This document shows positions 7,213-16,792 of a stretch of 64,000 nucleotides of DNA, in pieces. Where the stretch lies: NCBI GenBank assembly GCA_965242915.1, contig CBDETN010000026.1:124001-188000 (forward strand), given 5' to 3'. The stretch comes from CAJXII01 sp965242915. Its GTDB lineage: Bacteria > Campylobacterota > Campylobacteria > Campylobacterales > Arcobacteraceae. The first letter of the stretch is position 1. Every line of letters starts with the position of its first letter. Position numbers and translations under genes: made by a program. Below the pieces are notes generated by a model. It did not search any database, had not been told where the DNA came from, and was given only the letters and a program-made list of their open reading frames with translations.

Positions 7213-9810
7213 ATGAGTAAAACTTTTAACAAGTTATCTACTTTAGTTTTAGGTACTACTTTAGCTGTAACTGTTGCAACTGCTGGTAGTGGTGAACTAG
7301 AGAAGATAATGAAAAAAAGAGGCTTGACTGAAAACGATGTAATTCGTGCTGCAAAGACATATTTACCAACTGGTGGTAGAGATGAGTTCGTAGTATTTAG
7401 TTCTGGTGGTCAATCTGGACAAGTGATGGTATATGGTGTACCATCTATGAAGATATTAAAATATATCGCAGTATTTACACCTGAGCCATGGCAAGGTTAT
7501 GGATTTGATGAGGATTCATTAAAAGTACTTAGACAAGGTAATATTAGAGGTAGAGAGATAAATTGGGGAGATACACATCACCCTGCGCTTTCTGAAGTTG
7601 ATGGAAAATATGATGGTAAATGGTTAGCAATTAATGATAAAGCAAATCCAAGAATTGCTATTATTGATTTAGAAGATTTTGAAACTAAACAAATTGTTGT
7701 TAATCCAGTTTTCAAATCAGCACACGGTGGTGCTTTCTTCACACAAAATTCTGAGTATATTATTGAGGCTGCACAGTACGCTGCACCATTTGATAACTTT
7801 TATCATCCTATCGAAGAGTACAAAGAGACATACCGTGGTGGTGTAACTCTTTGGAAATTTGACTCTAAAATTGGTCGTATTAACGAGAAAGCTTCTTTCA
7901 CGCTTGAACTTCCTCCATATATGCAAGATTTATCTGATGCAGGTAAGGGTGTTTCTCATGGTTGGGGTTTCACTAACTCATTTAACACAGAGATGTACAC
8001 AGGTGGAATCGAAGTTGGTATGCCACCAAATGAAGCTGGTATGAGTAGATATGATACTGACTTTTTACATGTTTATAACTGGAAAAAATTAGCAAAACTT
8101 GCACAAAACAAGAAGAACTATAAAAAAGTAAATGGTATGAAGATTATTAGCATGAAAACTGCCGTTGCTAACAATGCTTTATTCTTGATTCCTGAGCCTA
8201 AATCACCTCATGGTATTGATGTTTCTCCTGATGGTGAATATATTGTAGTTTGTGGTAAGTTAGATACTCATGCTTCTGTTTACAAATGGTCAAAAATCAA
8301 AGCTTTGATTGATGCTAAAAAATTTGTTGGAAAAGATCCATACGGTATTCCAATTTTAGATATGAAAAAATCTTTACACGGTCAAGTTGAATTAGGTCTT
8401 GGACCATTGCATAATCAATACTCAAATGTAAAAGGTGAAATTTATACTTCACTTTATGTTGATTCACAAATTGTAAAATGGAACTACTTAACTTTAAAAG
8501 TTTTAGATAAAGAAAATGTTCACTACAATGTTGGACATCTTTGTGGAATGGAAGGTAAATCTGCTGATCCTCAAGGTAAATATATTATATCTTTAAATAA
8601 ACTTGCAATTGACAGATTCCAAAATGTTGGTCCTCTTCATCCACAAAATCATCAGTTAATTGATATTAGTGGTAAAACAATGGATCTTCTTTATGATATG
8701 CCGGTTCCTTTAGGTGAGCCTCACCAAGCGGTTGCAATTAGAGCTAGTAAACTTCACCCGCATGTAAGATATCCAATGGGTACAAACTCTAAAACTGGTA
8801 AACAACATATCGGTAAAACTTTAGCTGGTCAAGAAAGAATTGTAAGAGAAGGTACTACGGTAACAGTATATGGTACTATGGTTAGATCTCACATCAATCC
8901 TGAAAGAATCACAGTTAATAAAGGTGATACAGTTATTATGCATTTAACAAATCTAGAACGTGCTCAAGATGAGACTCATGGATTTACTGTAGATCATTTT
9001 GATGTTCATATGTCATTAGAGCCAGGTGAAACTGCTACTATTAAATTTGTAGCTGATATTGAGGGTGTTTTCCCTTACTACTGTACAGAGTTCTGTTCAG
9101 CACTTCACTTAGAGATGATGGGTTACTTAATGGTTAAAGATCCAAACAAAAAATATGTTTCGGCTCAAAAACTAAAAATGAAAACTATGACTAAATCTGA
9201 ATTAAAAGCTGAATATGACAAAACTGTTGCTGTTAATACTGCTACAGATGCTGTTATCCAATCAGTTGTTAAATTCTTAAAAGACAATAAATTTGGTGAC
9301 CATAAAGTTGTTGCTGACCTTGTAACTGATGCATTTGATCAATATGGACAAATTCCTGCTCAGAAAAAATTAGCAAGTGAAGCATTAGCTGCTGGTGATA
9401 CTGAAAAAGCAATTCTTTTTGAAAATATGATTTGGCAGCTTATGATTAAAACTGCTGATGTTGGTATTAGAGCAAAAGATACATTAACAAGACTTATTGC
9501 TACTAAACAATCTACTGCTGCTCAAAGAGGTGAACGAGCATTTGGTGAAGGTGGTTGTTCAGGATGTCATGTTATTGGTAAAGTATCATCAGGTCCAGAT
9601 TTAACAGGTGTTCTTCAAAGACATGAAAATGCTGAGAAATGGGTAACTAACTTTATCCTTAACCCAGAAAAAATGTATAAAGACCCATATGTAAAAGGTA
9701 TGATTAATTATTTTAATCTTAAAATGCCTAACCAACATATGAGTAAAGAAGAAACTAAAGACATTATTGAATATCTTAAATGGATAGACGAAAATGCAAA
9801 CTTATTTTAA
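7213..9810 (+). CDS. nosZ: nitrous oxide reductase, clade II, with C-terminal cytochrome c domain
   Basis: Reduces N2O to N2 in the periplasm. The signal peptide (MSKTFNKLSTLVLGTTLAVT) lacks a twin arginine, so export is Sec-type as in clade II enzymes. A seven-bladed propeller follows, with CuZ-type His motifs such as DTHHPA, HGGAFF, SHGWG, SPHGID and EPHQAV. Then comes the cupredoxin domain with CuA ligands C624, C628, H632 and M635 in YYCTEFCSALHLEMM. The C-terminus carries a haem motif CSGCH at residues 782-786, the fusion known from Wolinella-type enzymes. Its 865 residues match that group. It is followed by a strong terminator, so much of its mRNA is probably monocistronic. Confidence 0.97.
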   Translation: MSKTFNKLSTLVLGTTLAVTVATAGSGELEKIMKKRGLTENDVIRAAKTYLPTGGRDEFVVFSSGGQSGQVMVYGVPSMKILKYIAVFTPEPWQGYGFDEDSLKVLRQGNIRGREINWGDTHHPALSEVDGKYDGKWLAINDKANPRIAIIDLEDFETKQIVVNPVFKSAHGGAFFTQNSEYIIEAAQYAAPFDNFYHPIEEYKETYRGGVTLWKFDSKIGRINEKASFTLELPPYMQDLSDAGKGVSHGWGFTNSFNTEMYTGGIEVGMPPNEAGMSRYDTDFLHVYNWKKLAKLAQNKKNYKKVNGMKIISMKTAVANNALFLIPEPKSPHGIDVSPDGEYIVVCGKLDTHASVYKWSKIKALIDAKKFVGKDPYGIPILDMKKSLHGQVELGLGPLHNQYSNVKGEIYTSLYVDSQIVKWNYLTLKVLDKENVHYNVGHLCGMEGKSADPQGKYIISLNKLAIDRFQNVGPLHPQNHQLIDISGKTMDLLYDMPVPLGEPHQAVAIRASKLHPHVRYPMGTNSKTGKQHIGKTLAGQERIVREGTTVTVYGTMVRSHINPERITVNKGDTVIMHLTNLERAQDETHGFTVDHFDVHMSLEPGETATIKFVADIEGVFPYYCTEFCSALHLEMMGYLMVKDPNKKYVSAQKLKMKTMTKSELKAEYDKTVAVNTATDAVIQSVVKFLKDNKFGDHKVVADLVTDAFDQYGQIPAQKKLASEALAAGDTEKAILFENMIWQLMIKTADVGIRAKDTLTRLIATKQSTAAQRGERAFGEGGCSGCHVIGKVSSGPDLTGVLQRHENAEKWVTNFILNPEKMYKDPYVKGMINYFNLKMPNQHMSKEETKDIIEYLKWIDENANLF

Positions 9811-9833
9811 AAAATAGAATTAAGTTTAAAACT

Positions 9834-9865
9834 AAAAGGGGAGGGCTTTGGCTCTCCCCTTTTTT
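9834..9865 (+). terminator. intrinsic terminator after nosZ
   Basis: AAAAGGGGAG at 9834-9843 pairs with CTCCCCTTTT at 9854-9863, with three further inner pairs, and is followed by a T run. It would end or attenuate transcription between nosZ and nosB. Confidence 0.9.
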
Positions 9866-10046
9866 AATTATTAATAATATAAGAAAAAATGTAATGTTGT
9901 TTAAATTTTGATAATATTGATTCCGGTTAAGTTTGTTTAAGAATGATTCGGTATACTTGCAAAAATATTTTAGTTATATATATTTATAATTAAAATAATA
10001 ATGACTTATAGTGACAAAATTATTTTTATTATAAAAAAGGAAAAAT

Positions 10047-10829
10047 ATGCATCCAAGTTTTATCAAGGCAAGAGTTTTTACTGTATTAGCTCTAATTATT
10101 TTAACGGCATCGTTTACATTCCCAATGATAGCATTTCATGGAGTTTTAAACCAAGTTCATGAAGGTAAAGGTGAGGAGGTTTCTGGATTTACTAAGTCTG
10201 TATGGAATTTTTATAATCAAGGTAGATATAAAAGTGTTACCACAGATAAAGAAGCACATAATAACTTAGAAAAGATGATAGAGACACAGGCAGAGTTAGG
10301 TGCTGGTTCACTTCCTATTTGGGCTGTTTCATTAGAAGCTCCAAATTATCCAAAAGAAGCATTTCCTGAAGGTATCCCTGTATTTTTTCATTTTGATGGA
10401 TATAGTGGAGAAGTTCATGAGATGAATACTATCAATCACTATGTTGGGATGGATCCTATGTGGGTAGGTGGAACTATTGAGCGGGAGATTGGTATATATG
10501 CTTTATTGGCATTAAGTTTAGGTATGATTTATTTTATGATTTATAATGTAAGAATTTTAAATTATTTTATGCTTATACCTGCATCATTACCACTTCTTTT
10601 TATAGCTGATTATTCCTATTGGTTATATTGGTTTGGACACAATCTGCATGACTGGGGGGCCTTCAAAATCAAACCTTTTATGCCAACAGTTTTTGGTGAT
10701 GGTAAGATCGCACAGTTTGTAACACATTCATATCCGACAATTGGATTTTATATGATCATTGCTATTAGTTTATTTAGTTTATTGGCTTTCTTTGCAAAAC
10801 AAAAAGCTATGAATGAAACTGAAAAGTAA
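10047..10829 (+). CDS. nosB: NosB, membrane protein of the Campylobacterota nos cluster
   Basis: A 260-residue integral membrane protein with one hydrophobic segment near residues 10-32 and three or four more between about 150 and 255. A periplasmic domain of about 110 residues lies between. It corresponds in position and length to NosB, found only in clade II nos clusters of Campylobacterota and some relatives. Its function is not established; a role in NosZ maturation or electron delivery is assumed. AAAAAGGA stands just before the ATG. About 180 bases of AT-rich DNA separate it from the nosZ terminator and could hold its own promoter. Confidence 0.82.
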   Translation: MHPSFIKARVFTVLALIILTASFTFPMIAFHGVLNQVHEGKGEEVSGFTKSVWNFYNQGRYKSVTTDKEAHNNLEKMIETQAELGAGSLPIWAVSLEAPNYPKEAFPEGIPVFFHFDGYSGEVHEMNTINHYVGMDPMWVGGTIEREIGIYALLALSLGMIYFMIYNVRILNYFMLIPASLPLLFIADYSYWLYWFGHNLHDWGAFKIKPFMPTVFGDGKIAQFVTHSYPTIGFYMIIAISLFSLLAFFAKQKAMNETEK

Positions 10830-10864
10830 ATATAATATAGTGAAAAGTTTAAGAGGGCTTATAC

Positions 10865-12082
10865 ATGATTAGAATATTTTTCATTTTTCATTTTTCATTT
10901 TTTACTCTCTTAAGTGCGAATGTATTACAAGATGCTATCGATAATGCACCTGCCGGTTCTATCTTAAAACTTCCTGCGGGGGTTTATAAAGGTAGCATTG
11001 TTATAGATAAGCCAATTACTATTCTTGGAATTGAAGATGGTGTTATTATTGATGGCGAGGGTACAGGCACTGTCATAAGTGCATCCGGTTCTTATATTAC
11101 TTTGAAGAATCTTACTATTAGAAATAGTGGTGAGTATCATCATAAACTTGATGCTGCTATTAAGATGGCTAATGGGGTACAAAATGAAATTAGTGATTGT
11201 GTTATAGAAGATTGCTTGTTTGGTATTGATCTACAAATGGTTAGTAACTCTATAATATCAAATAATTTCATCACTTCAAAAGATTTAGATTTAGGTTTAA
11301 GAGGTGATGGGTTAAGACTTTGGTATAGTAATGATAATATAGTAAAAAAGAACTCATTGATAAAATCAAGAGATATGGTTGTTTGGTATTCTCATGGGAA
11401 TTTAATAGAAGAAAACTATGGAGAGCATTGTAGATACTCTTTACATTTTATGTATGCCGGTAAAAATATTGTTAGAAACAATAATTATAAATTTAACTCT
11501 GTAGGTATATTTTTTATGTACTCAAAAGATACAATTGCAACAGGAAATATTATTAAAAGCTCTCTAGGAGCAACTGGTATGGCGATGGGACTTAAAGATG
11601 TTTCAAACTTTACTATAAAAGACAATACTATGATTTATTGCGCTCAGGGGTTATATATAGACAGGTCTCCATTTGAACCGGGTACTAAAAATTGGATAAT
11701 TGGAAATAAGTTATTATATAATGCAGAAGCACTTCATTTTCATTCACTCAGTGAAAATAATGTTATAAAAGAGAATATTATAATGGGAAATATTGAAGAT
11801 ATAGTAAATGATAGTCGTGGTAGTAAAACAAATGATAATGAGATAGTAGGGAACTATTGGGATAACTATGAGGGATTTGATAAAAATGGAGACAATATAG
11901 GTGATACACCGCATAAAGTTTTCCAATATGCAGATCAACTTTGGATTTATAATCCAGATGTTAAGTTTTTTTATGGTTCACCTGTGATTTCATTATTGAA
12001 TTTTTTGGCAAAATTAGCCCCATTTTCTAAACCATTATTTTTATTAGAAGATGAAAAACCTATAGTTAATATAAAAGGATAA
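10865..12082 (+). CDS. nosD: NosD, periplasmic copper-centre assembly protein
   Basis: A right-handed parallel beta-helix protein of the NosD/CASH type, needed for assembly of the CuZ cluster of N2O reductase. A Sec signal (MIRIFFIFHFSFFTLLSAN) is followed by repeated short turns of the form N-x-I-x-x-N and G-I-x-x, for example ISNNFI, VKKNSL and VRNNNY, from about residue 60 to 330. The length of 405 is usual. Part of the signal peptide is encoded by a TTTTTCA tandem repeat. The gene is three bases from nosG. Confidence 0.94.
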   Translation: MIRIFFIFHFSFFTLLSANVLQDAIDNAPAGSILKLPAGVYKGSIVIDKPITILGIEDGVIIDGEGTGTVISASGSYITLKNLTIRNSGEYHHKLDAAIKMANGVQNEISDCVIEDCLFGIDLQMVSNSIISNNFITSKDLDLGLRGDGLRLWYSNDNIVKKNSLIKSRDMVVWYSHGNLIEENYGEHCRYSLHFMYAGKNIVRNNNYKFNSVGIFFMYSKDTIATGNIIKSSLGATGMAMGLKDVSNFTIKDNTMIYCAQGLYIDRSPFEPGTKNWIIGNKLLYNAEALHFHSLSENNVIKENIIMGNIEDIVNDSRGSKTNDNEIVGNYWDNYEGFDKNGDNIGDTPHKVFQYADQLWIYNPDVKFFYGSPVISLLNFLAKLAPFSKPLFLLEDEKPIVNIKG

Positions 12083-12084
12083 AT

Positions 12085-12819
12085 ATGGCAACAGTAAAAA
12101 CAGATAGAAGAGATTTTATTAAATATTCTACAATGGGATTATTAGCGCTTGCCGCAGGTGGGGGTATGGTATTCAGTCCTTATACTCTAAAGGCAGAAAA
12201 TAGACTTAGACCTCCCGGTGCTGTTGATGAAAAGAGATTTTTAGCATTATGTATAAAATGTGGTCAATGTCTTCAAGTATGTCCATATCATTCAATTGAA
12301 TTAGCAGACTTTGGAAAGGGTCATGGAGTCGGTACTCCTTATATCGATGCAACTATAAGAGGATGTTACGCCTGCAAAGCTGTACCGTGTGTATTAGCAT
12401 GTCCAAGTGGTGCTTTGGATCATACTTGTGAAAAACCTGAAGATATTAAAATGGGAATTGCTGTATTAGAATTTCCAGATACTTGTATAGCTATGAGTAA
12501 CACGCCTATACCTAAAGGGTACAATGATAAAATGCATAAATTTATTGATGCTCAAAATAATGTGACTAAATATGAAAAAGAAGTGTTAGAAAAATTTGAT
12601 GAATTTGAAGGGAAACAGTGTACACTTTGTGCGGATATGTGTCCTATCCCAAATCCATTAAGCGCAATTTCAATGGTAAGAGACAAGAGTGGCGGAAGTC
12701 GTCCTGAGATTTATGATGGATGTATCGGTTGTGGAGTATGTGAAGAGGTTTGTCCTACTATGAAACCGTCAATTGTAGTTAAGCCAAGAGTTAGTTTTGA
12801 ACAATATTATAAAAGTTAG
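12085..12819 (+). CDS. nosG: NosG, periplasmic 4x[4Fe-4S] ferredoxin (NapG-like)
   Basis: A 244-residue ferredoxin with a twin-arginine signal (RRDFIKYSTMGLLALAAGG). Four cluster motifs are visible: CIKCGQCLQVCP (about residue 57), CYACKAVPCVLACP (about 95), CTLCADMCP (about 180) and CIGCGVCEEVCP (about 212). It is homologous to NapG. Together with NosH it is thought to move electrons from menaquinol towards the periplasmic cytochromes serving NosZ. It sits between nosD and nosC1 with 2-13 base gaps, so it is co-transcribed. Confidence 0.94.
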   Translation: MATVKTDRRDFIKYSTMGLLALAAGGGMVFSPYTLKAENRLRPPGAVDEKRFLALCIKCGQCLQVCPYHSIELADFGKGHGVGTPYIDATIRGCYACKAVPCVLACPSGALDHTCEKPEDIKMGIAVLEFPDTCIAMSNTPIPKGYNDKMHKFIDAQNNVTKYEKEVLEKFDEFEGKQCTLCADMCPIPNPLSAISMVRDKSGGSRPEIYDGCIGCGVCEEVCPTMKPSIVVKPRVSFEQYYKS

Positions 12820-12832
12820 GAAGGTATAAAAT

Positions 12833-13444
12833 ATGTTAAAAAAATTATTTTTTAGTTTTAGTTTTGCATTTTTAATTATTTTTACAGGTTGTGGTGATAA
12901 ATCACAAGAGGAAAATAATAAAAAAGATAAAGTGGTTGTATCTACTGCAACTACACCAAAAATTGAAGTTGTACAAAATACAAATGCAAAAGAGATAAAA
13001 GTAAAGCAAAAAGTTGCACCTGATTCTCAAAGCAGGTCTTATTATCTTAATTATAATATAAAAAGTGAATATGATTTAGAATCACAACCTGCAAATAAAG
13101 ATGCAGCAGTACGAGCTAGACCTAGAACCATTATTGATGCTAATTTACATGTAAGAAGTCCTTATGAAAAAGTAAAGATTTCAATGATGGTAAAAAGGTT
13201 AAGTAAAAAATTTATAGTAAAATGTTCAGCTTGTCACAATGACTATGCAAATGGAATTATTGGTCCCTCACTGTTACATAAAACCAGTGATGATATATTA
13301 CAAAATATTGCTGATTTTAAAAGTGGTAAAAAATCAAATCCTTTAATGAATGATTTAATTAAAATGATGAGTGATAGTGAAATTAAAGATTTAGCTAATG
13401 AGATATATAAATTTAATGAAGAAATTAAAAAGATGGGAAAATAA
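12833..13444 (+). CDS. nosC1: NosC1, monohaem c-type cytochrome (lipoprotein)
   Basis: A 203-residue protein with an N-terminal signal ending in a lipobox-like I-F-T-G-C at about residues 16-20. A low-complexity Lys/Asn/Thr linker follows, then a cytochrome c domain with a CSACH haem motif near residue 134 and a Met-rich C-terminus (KMMSD). It corresponds to NosC1 of Wolinella-type clusters, proposed to accept electrons from the NosGH complex and hand them on to NosC2 or NosZ. It is followed after three bases by nosC2, with which it shares the C-terminal domain pattern. Confidence 0.88.
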   Translation: MLKKLFFSFSFAFLIIFTGCGDKSQEENNKKDKVVVSTATTPKIEVVQNTNAKEIKVKQKVAPDSQSRSYYLNYNIKSEYDLESQPANKDAAVRARPRTIIDANLHVRSPYEKVKISMMVKRLSKKFIVKCSACHNDYANGIIGPSLLHKTSDDILQNIADFKSGKKSNPLMNDLIKMMSDSEIKDLANEIYKFNEEIKKMGK

Positions 13445-13447
13445 AAT

Positions 13448-13945
13448 ATGAAAAATATAATAGCAGGAATTGTAACACTTATAATAGTTGGACTTATGGC
13501 ATTTACAGCCTCTATAGGTGGTGCATATCATGGTGGAGAACATGGTAAAGTTATAGAAGATTTTGGTGATTCTATGAGACAGGCTAAAACAGTTGCTCCA
13601 AAAGAAAAATCTGATAGAGATAAAGAGATGGATGCGTTAAGTGCATTAAGAGACAAGGCTGGAAATGCAGGAGCATTCAAAGTTAGTCGAGCTTATAAAA
13701 GTAAATGTTCTTCTTGTCATGGTGTAAATGGTTCAGGTTTTCAAAATGGTAAATCTATGATGGGACCTAAACTTTTTGGACAAAGTGAAGCTACGATATA
13801 TAAAGATTTAGTTGAATTTAAATCAGGACGAAAAGAAAATATTATTATGAAGGGCTTATTAATGTCTTTAGAAGATAAGGATTTTAAAGAATTAGCAAAA
13901 GAGATAGGTGAGTTTCCAGCACGAGCTGAAGCATTAAATAAATAG
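13448..13945 (+). CDS. nosC2: NosC2, monohaem c-type cytochrome
   Basis: A 165-residue protein with an N-terminal hydrophobic anchor (about residues 2-25), a charged linker, and a class I cytochrome domain with CSSCH at about residues 87-91. A Met-containing stretch (MKGLLMSLEDKDF) could supply the distal ligand. It is a likely paralogue of nosC1, since both have the D-L-x-x-F-K-S-G-x-K and K-x-L-A-x-E-I patterns. It is the putative final periplasmic carrier to the NosZ haem domain. It is tightly packed between nosC1 and nosH. Confidence 0.88.
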   Translation: MKNIIAGIVTLIIVGLMAFTASIGGAYHGGEHGKVIEDFGDSMRQAKTVAPKEKSDRDKEMDALSALRDKAGNAGAFKVSRAYKSKCSSCHGVNGSGFQNGKSMMGPKLFGQSEATIYKDLVEFKSGRKENIIMKGLLMSLEDKDFKELAKEIGEFPARAEALNK

Positions 13946-13966
13946 TTATTAAAATCGGAGTTTTTT

Positions 13967-14872
13967 ATGGATAAATATAACGGTAGTGAAACAATACAAA
14001 AAACGACTTTTTGGTCAACTTTTTTTGATAAAACAAAAGATGGTAAGTCTATATTTAGTTATAGAATGAAGAGATGGATTTTAGTTATATCTTTTCACCT
14101 TTTCTTTTTCTTATCATTTTTTATAGATTTACAAATGTTAGAGGGTAGTTTAAGCGGTTCTAGATTTCTAGGATTTCATATGATTGATCCTTTTATGACG
14201 ATGCAAGTATTTTTAGCATCATATCATCTACCTATAAATATGATAATAGGTACAGTTACTATTTTGATACTTTATCTTTTGGTTGGCGGTAGAAGTTATT
14301 GTGCTTGGGTTTGTCCTTATGGGATACTTAGTGAAATAGGTGAAAAATGGCATAATACACTTGTATCAAAAAAGATAATAAAAGAGCGAAAATTTGACCA
14401 TAGAGTTAGGCATATCTTTTGGGCTATATTTTTAGCTTTATCATTTGTAAGCGGTTATTTGGTATTTGAAACTTTTAATGTAGTTGGAATAATGAGCAGA
14501 ATGATTGTTTATGGTTGGAGTGTAGCATTTATCTGGGTTGTTGTTGTATTTGCTATGGAAGTATTTTTCTCTCGTCGTGCTTGGTGTACATATATTTGCC
14601 CGGTAGGAACAACTTATGGGTATCTTGGAAAAGCATCAGCTTTAAGAATTGAGTGGAATGATAATTGTGACCATTGTATGGTTTGTCATGATGTATGTTT
14701 TGAAAATCAAGTATTAGAGATAACAAAAGCAAAATATGATAAACAAAGAGAAGAGAAAGATATTAAAAAAGAATATATTACCAGTGCAGATTGTACTTTA
14801 TGTGCAAGATGTATAGATGTATGTCATGCTGATGCTTTAAAATTTGGTTTTAGATTAAAAGGGCTAGTATAA
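13967..14872 (+). CDS. nosH: NosH, membrane ferredoxin (NapH-like)
   Basis: A 301-residue quinol-dehydrogenase-type membrane protein with four or five transmembrane helices (about residues 35-55, 85-110, 140-165 and 180-200). It has the NapH-type cytoplasmic motifs CAWVCPYG (about 112) and CTYICPVGTTYG (about 206). Two C-terminal [4Fe-4S] sites follow, CDHCMVCHDVC (about 240) and CTLCARCIDVC (about 275). With NosG it probably oxidises menaquinol. An ATCGGAG ribosome site lies 10 bases before the ATG, and it is three bases upstream of nosF. Confidence 0.94.
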   Translation: MDKYNGSETIQKTTFWSTFFDKTKDGKSIFSYRMKRWILVISFHLFFFLSFFIDLQMLEGSLSGSRFLGFHMIDPFMTMQVFLASYHLPINMIIGTVTILILYLLVGGRSYCAWVCPYGILSEIGEKWHNTLVSKKIIKERKFDHRVRHIFWAIFLALSFVSGYLVFETFNVVGIMSRMIVYGWSVAFIWVVVVFAMEVFFSRRAWCTYICPVGTTYGYLGKASALRIEWNDNCDHCMVCHDVCFENQVLEITKAKYDKQREEKDIKKEYITSADCTLCARCIDVCHADALKFGFRLKGLV

Positions 14873-14875
14873 TTT

Positions 14876-15514
14876 ATGATAAAAGTTAATAATCTTACAA
14901 AAAAATTTGGTGAACATATATCCTTAGATAACATTAATTGTGAATTTAATAAAAATGATTATATAGCACTAATGGGAGCAAATGGAGCAGGTAAAACTAC
15001 ACTTATCCGTTCTATTTTAGGATATTATCATCCTAACAGCGGTAATGTTTTAGTAAATGGTTTAGACCCTATAAAAGAGCGTGTCAGGGTATTGGAAAAT
15101 ATTAGTTTTGTTCCACAGTTGCCGCCACCTATAAAACTAAGTATTGCTGAACTTATGCAATATATCAGTGTAAGTGCAAAAGTGGATAAAGAGTTGATAA
15201 TTCATTATGCAAATGAGATGAAGCTGGATATAAAAGCAAATATGAATAAATCATTTTTTAAACTGAGCGGCGGGATGAAACAAAAATTGCTTATTGCTAT
15301 TAGTCTAGCTAAAAAAAGTAATATAATTATTTATGATGAGCCAACGGCAAACTTAGACCCAAAAGCCAGAGATGATTTTTACAGACTATTGAAGCAGAAT
15401 GAAGATGATAAGGTTTTACTATTTGTTACACATAGACTTGAAGAGGTTAAAGAGATTGTTAATAGGCAAGTTTATATGGATTTAGGAAAAATTGTATCAG
15501 ATGAAATTGTTTAG
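14876..15514 (+). CDS. nosF: NosF, ABC transporter ATPase
   Basis: The ATPase of the NosDFY system, which powers delivery of a sulfur- or copper-related component to NosZ maturation in the periplasm. Visible are Walker A GANGAGKTT (about residue 34), Q-loop VPQLPPP, signature LSGGMKQK (about 132), Walker B IIIYDEPTANLD (about 153) and the switch His in VTHRLEE. The length of 212 is short but normal for clade II NosF. The 3' end overlaps nosL by 14 bases if nosL starts at its ATG. Confidence 0.93.
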   Translation: MIKVNNLTKKFGEHISLDNINCEFNKNDYIALMGANGAGKTTLIRSILGYYHPNSGNVLVNGLDPIKERVRVLENISFVPQLPPPIKLSIAELMQYISVSAKVDKELIIHYANEMKLDIKANMNKSFFKLSGGMKQKLLIAISLAKKSNIIIYDEPTANLDPKARDDFYRLLKQNEDDKVLLFVTHRLEEVKEIVNRQVYMDLGKIVSDEIV

Positions 15515-15965
15515 TAAGTTTTTATTAGCACTGCTACTTACTACTTTTTTTGTAGGTTGTAATTCATCAGATAATACAACTAGAAAAGAAACTAAACAAG
15601 ATACAAGAATTTGCCCACAATGTAATATGCCTTTACCAGATTCAAATCTTCATACGGCAGATTTAAATGATGATGGGGATATAACATATTTTGATGATGT
15701 TGGTTGTATGATATTATGGACAAAAGAGAAAAATATAGATTTAAAAAAGAAGAAAATTAGAATTTTTTCTAATGATACAAACAAATATATTGATCCATTT
15801 CAAGCATATTTCCAAATAAATGAAAAAACACCAATGTTATATGGATTTTCTGCTTACGAGAAATCATGTGATGGTTGTATTAGCTTTGATGAAGTTATTA
15901 TTAAAATGTTAAGGGGTGAACATATGGCAAATCCAAAAATTAGAAAACAGATATTAGGATATTAA
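15501..15965 (+). CDS. nosL: NosL, copper-binding lipoprotein chaperone
   Basis: NosL supplies Cu(I) to apo-NosZ from the outer or inner membrane surface. The signal ends in a lipobox (LLTTFFVGC, Cys near residue 20). The copper-binding motif CPQCNMPLPD follows near residue 39, and F-x-D-x-G-C near residue 75. A second Cys pair (CDGC) is seen at about residue 120. I chose ATG at 15501, with AGGAAAA at 15484-15490, rather than an in-frame TTG nine bases earlier, because the signal peptide then begins with MKLFSKF. It overlaps nosF by 14 bases and nosY by one base. Confidence 0.92.
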   Translation: MKLFSKFLLALLLTTFFVGCNSSDNTTRKETKQDTRICPQCNMPLPDSNLHTADLNDDGDITYFDDVGCMILWTKEKNIDLKKKKIRIFSNDTNKYIDPFQAYFQINEKTPMLYGFSAYEKSCDGCISFDEVIIKMLRGEHMANPKIRKQILGY

Positions 15966-16792
15966 TGAAAAATTTATATTTAATCGCATATTTAGATTTA
16001 AAAGAGTCAATAAGAGCAAAATGGTTTTTAGTATATTCACTCGTATTTGGTGGCTTAATTGCTTTATTTTTTATTGCAGGAGTTACAGAATCACAAGTTA
16101 TGGGATTTAGTGGGTTAAGCAGATTATTACTTATGTATATTCAAATCACTATTGTAATCTTACCTATATTTATACTTATTACAACTGTTAGATCAATATC
16201 AGGAGATAGAGATAATCATATATTAGAATATATGCTATCCTTTCCAATTTCACTTAAACAATACTATTGGGGTAAAATTATAGGAAGATTTGTTACTGTT
16301 TATCTACCTGTTTTATTTGCTATGATTATTGCGATTATTTATGGTTCTATTAAAGGGGCAAGTATCCCTTGGGATATTTTCTTTTTATATACAGGACTTT
16401 TATTTGCGATGTCAAGTGCATTTTTAGGAATTGCTTTTTTTATATCTTCGTTTGTAAAGTCTAGTGAAGTTGCACTTGGAATTGCATTTTTTGTATGGAT
16501 ATTATTATTGGCATTTATAGATATTGCACTTATATCTTTAATGATGAGTCAGAGGTTTGATGCACAATTGATTATATTTATAGCTATGGTAAATCCTATG
16601 GAGATATTTAGAGTTGCAGCAATTTCATTGTTTGATCCAGAACTTACTGTTATGGGACCTGTTGCATTTTATATTTTAGATTCTATGAGTCAGCGTACAT
16701 TTGTATTTCTTTCTATCTCATATCCAGTTATTTTAGGATTGTTGTTCTCATTTCTTGGATTTAAAATCTTTGAAAAGAAAGATTTGGTATGA
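15965..16792 (+). CDS. nosY: NosY, ABC transporter permease
   Basis: The membrane half of the NosFY transporter, with six hydrophobic segments (about residues 22-42, 58-80, 105-130, 140-165, 172-200 and 245-268) and the ABC-2 permease pattern TTVRSISGDRDNHILEYML near residue 80. It overlaps nosL by one base (TAATG), which suggests translational coupling. It ends the nos cluster. The next 240 bases carry nothing I recognise before insertion-sequence debris begins. Confidence 0.93.
   Translation: MKNLYLIAYLDLKESIRAKWFLVYSLVFGGLIALFFIAGVTESQVMGFSGLSRLLLMYIQITIVILPIFILITTVRSISGDRDNHILEYMLSFPISLKQYYWGKIIGRFVTVYLPVLFAMIIAIIYGSIKGASIPWDIFFLYTGLLFAMSSAFLGIAFFISSFVKSSEVALGIAFFVWILLLAFIDIALISLMMSQRFDAQLIIFIAMVNPMEIFRVAAISLFDPELTVMGPVAFYILDSMSQRTFVFLSISYPVILGLLFSFLGFKIFEKKDLV

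Noticed and set aside
7717..8044. Two open frames overlapping nosZ on either strand
   Set aside because: They lie inside the well-supported nosZ propeller domain and encode nothing recognisable.
9900..9960. TTGATAATATTGAT before nosB as an Fnr site
   Set aside because: The two halves are direct rather than inverted repeats and lack the ATCAA half, so the palindrome required for a Crp/Fnr dimer is absent.
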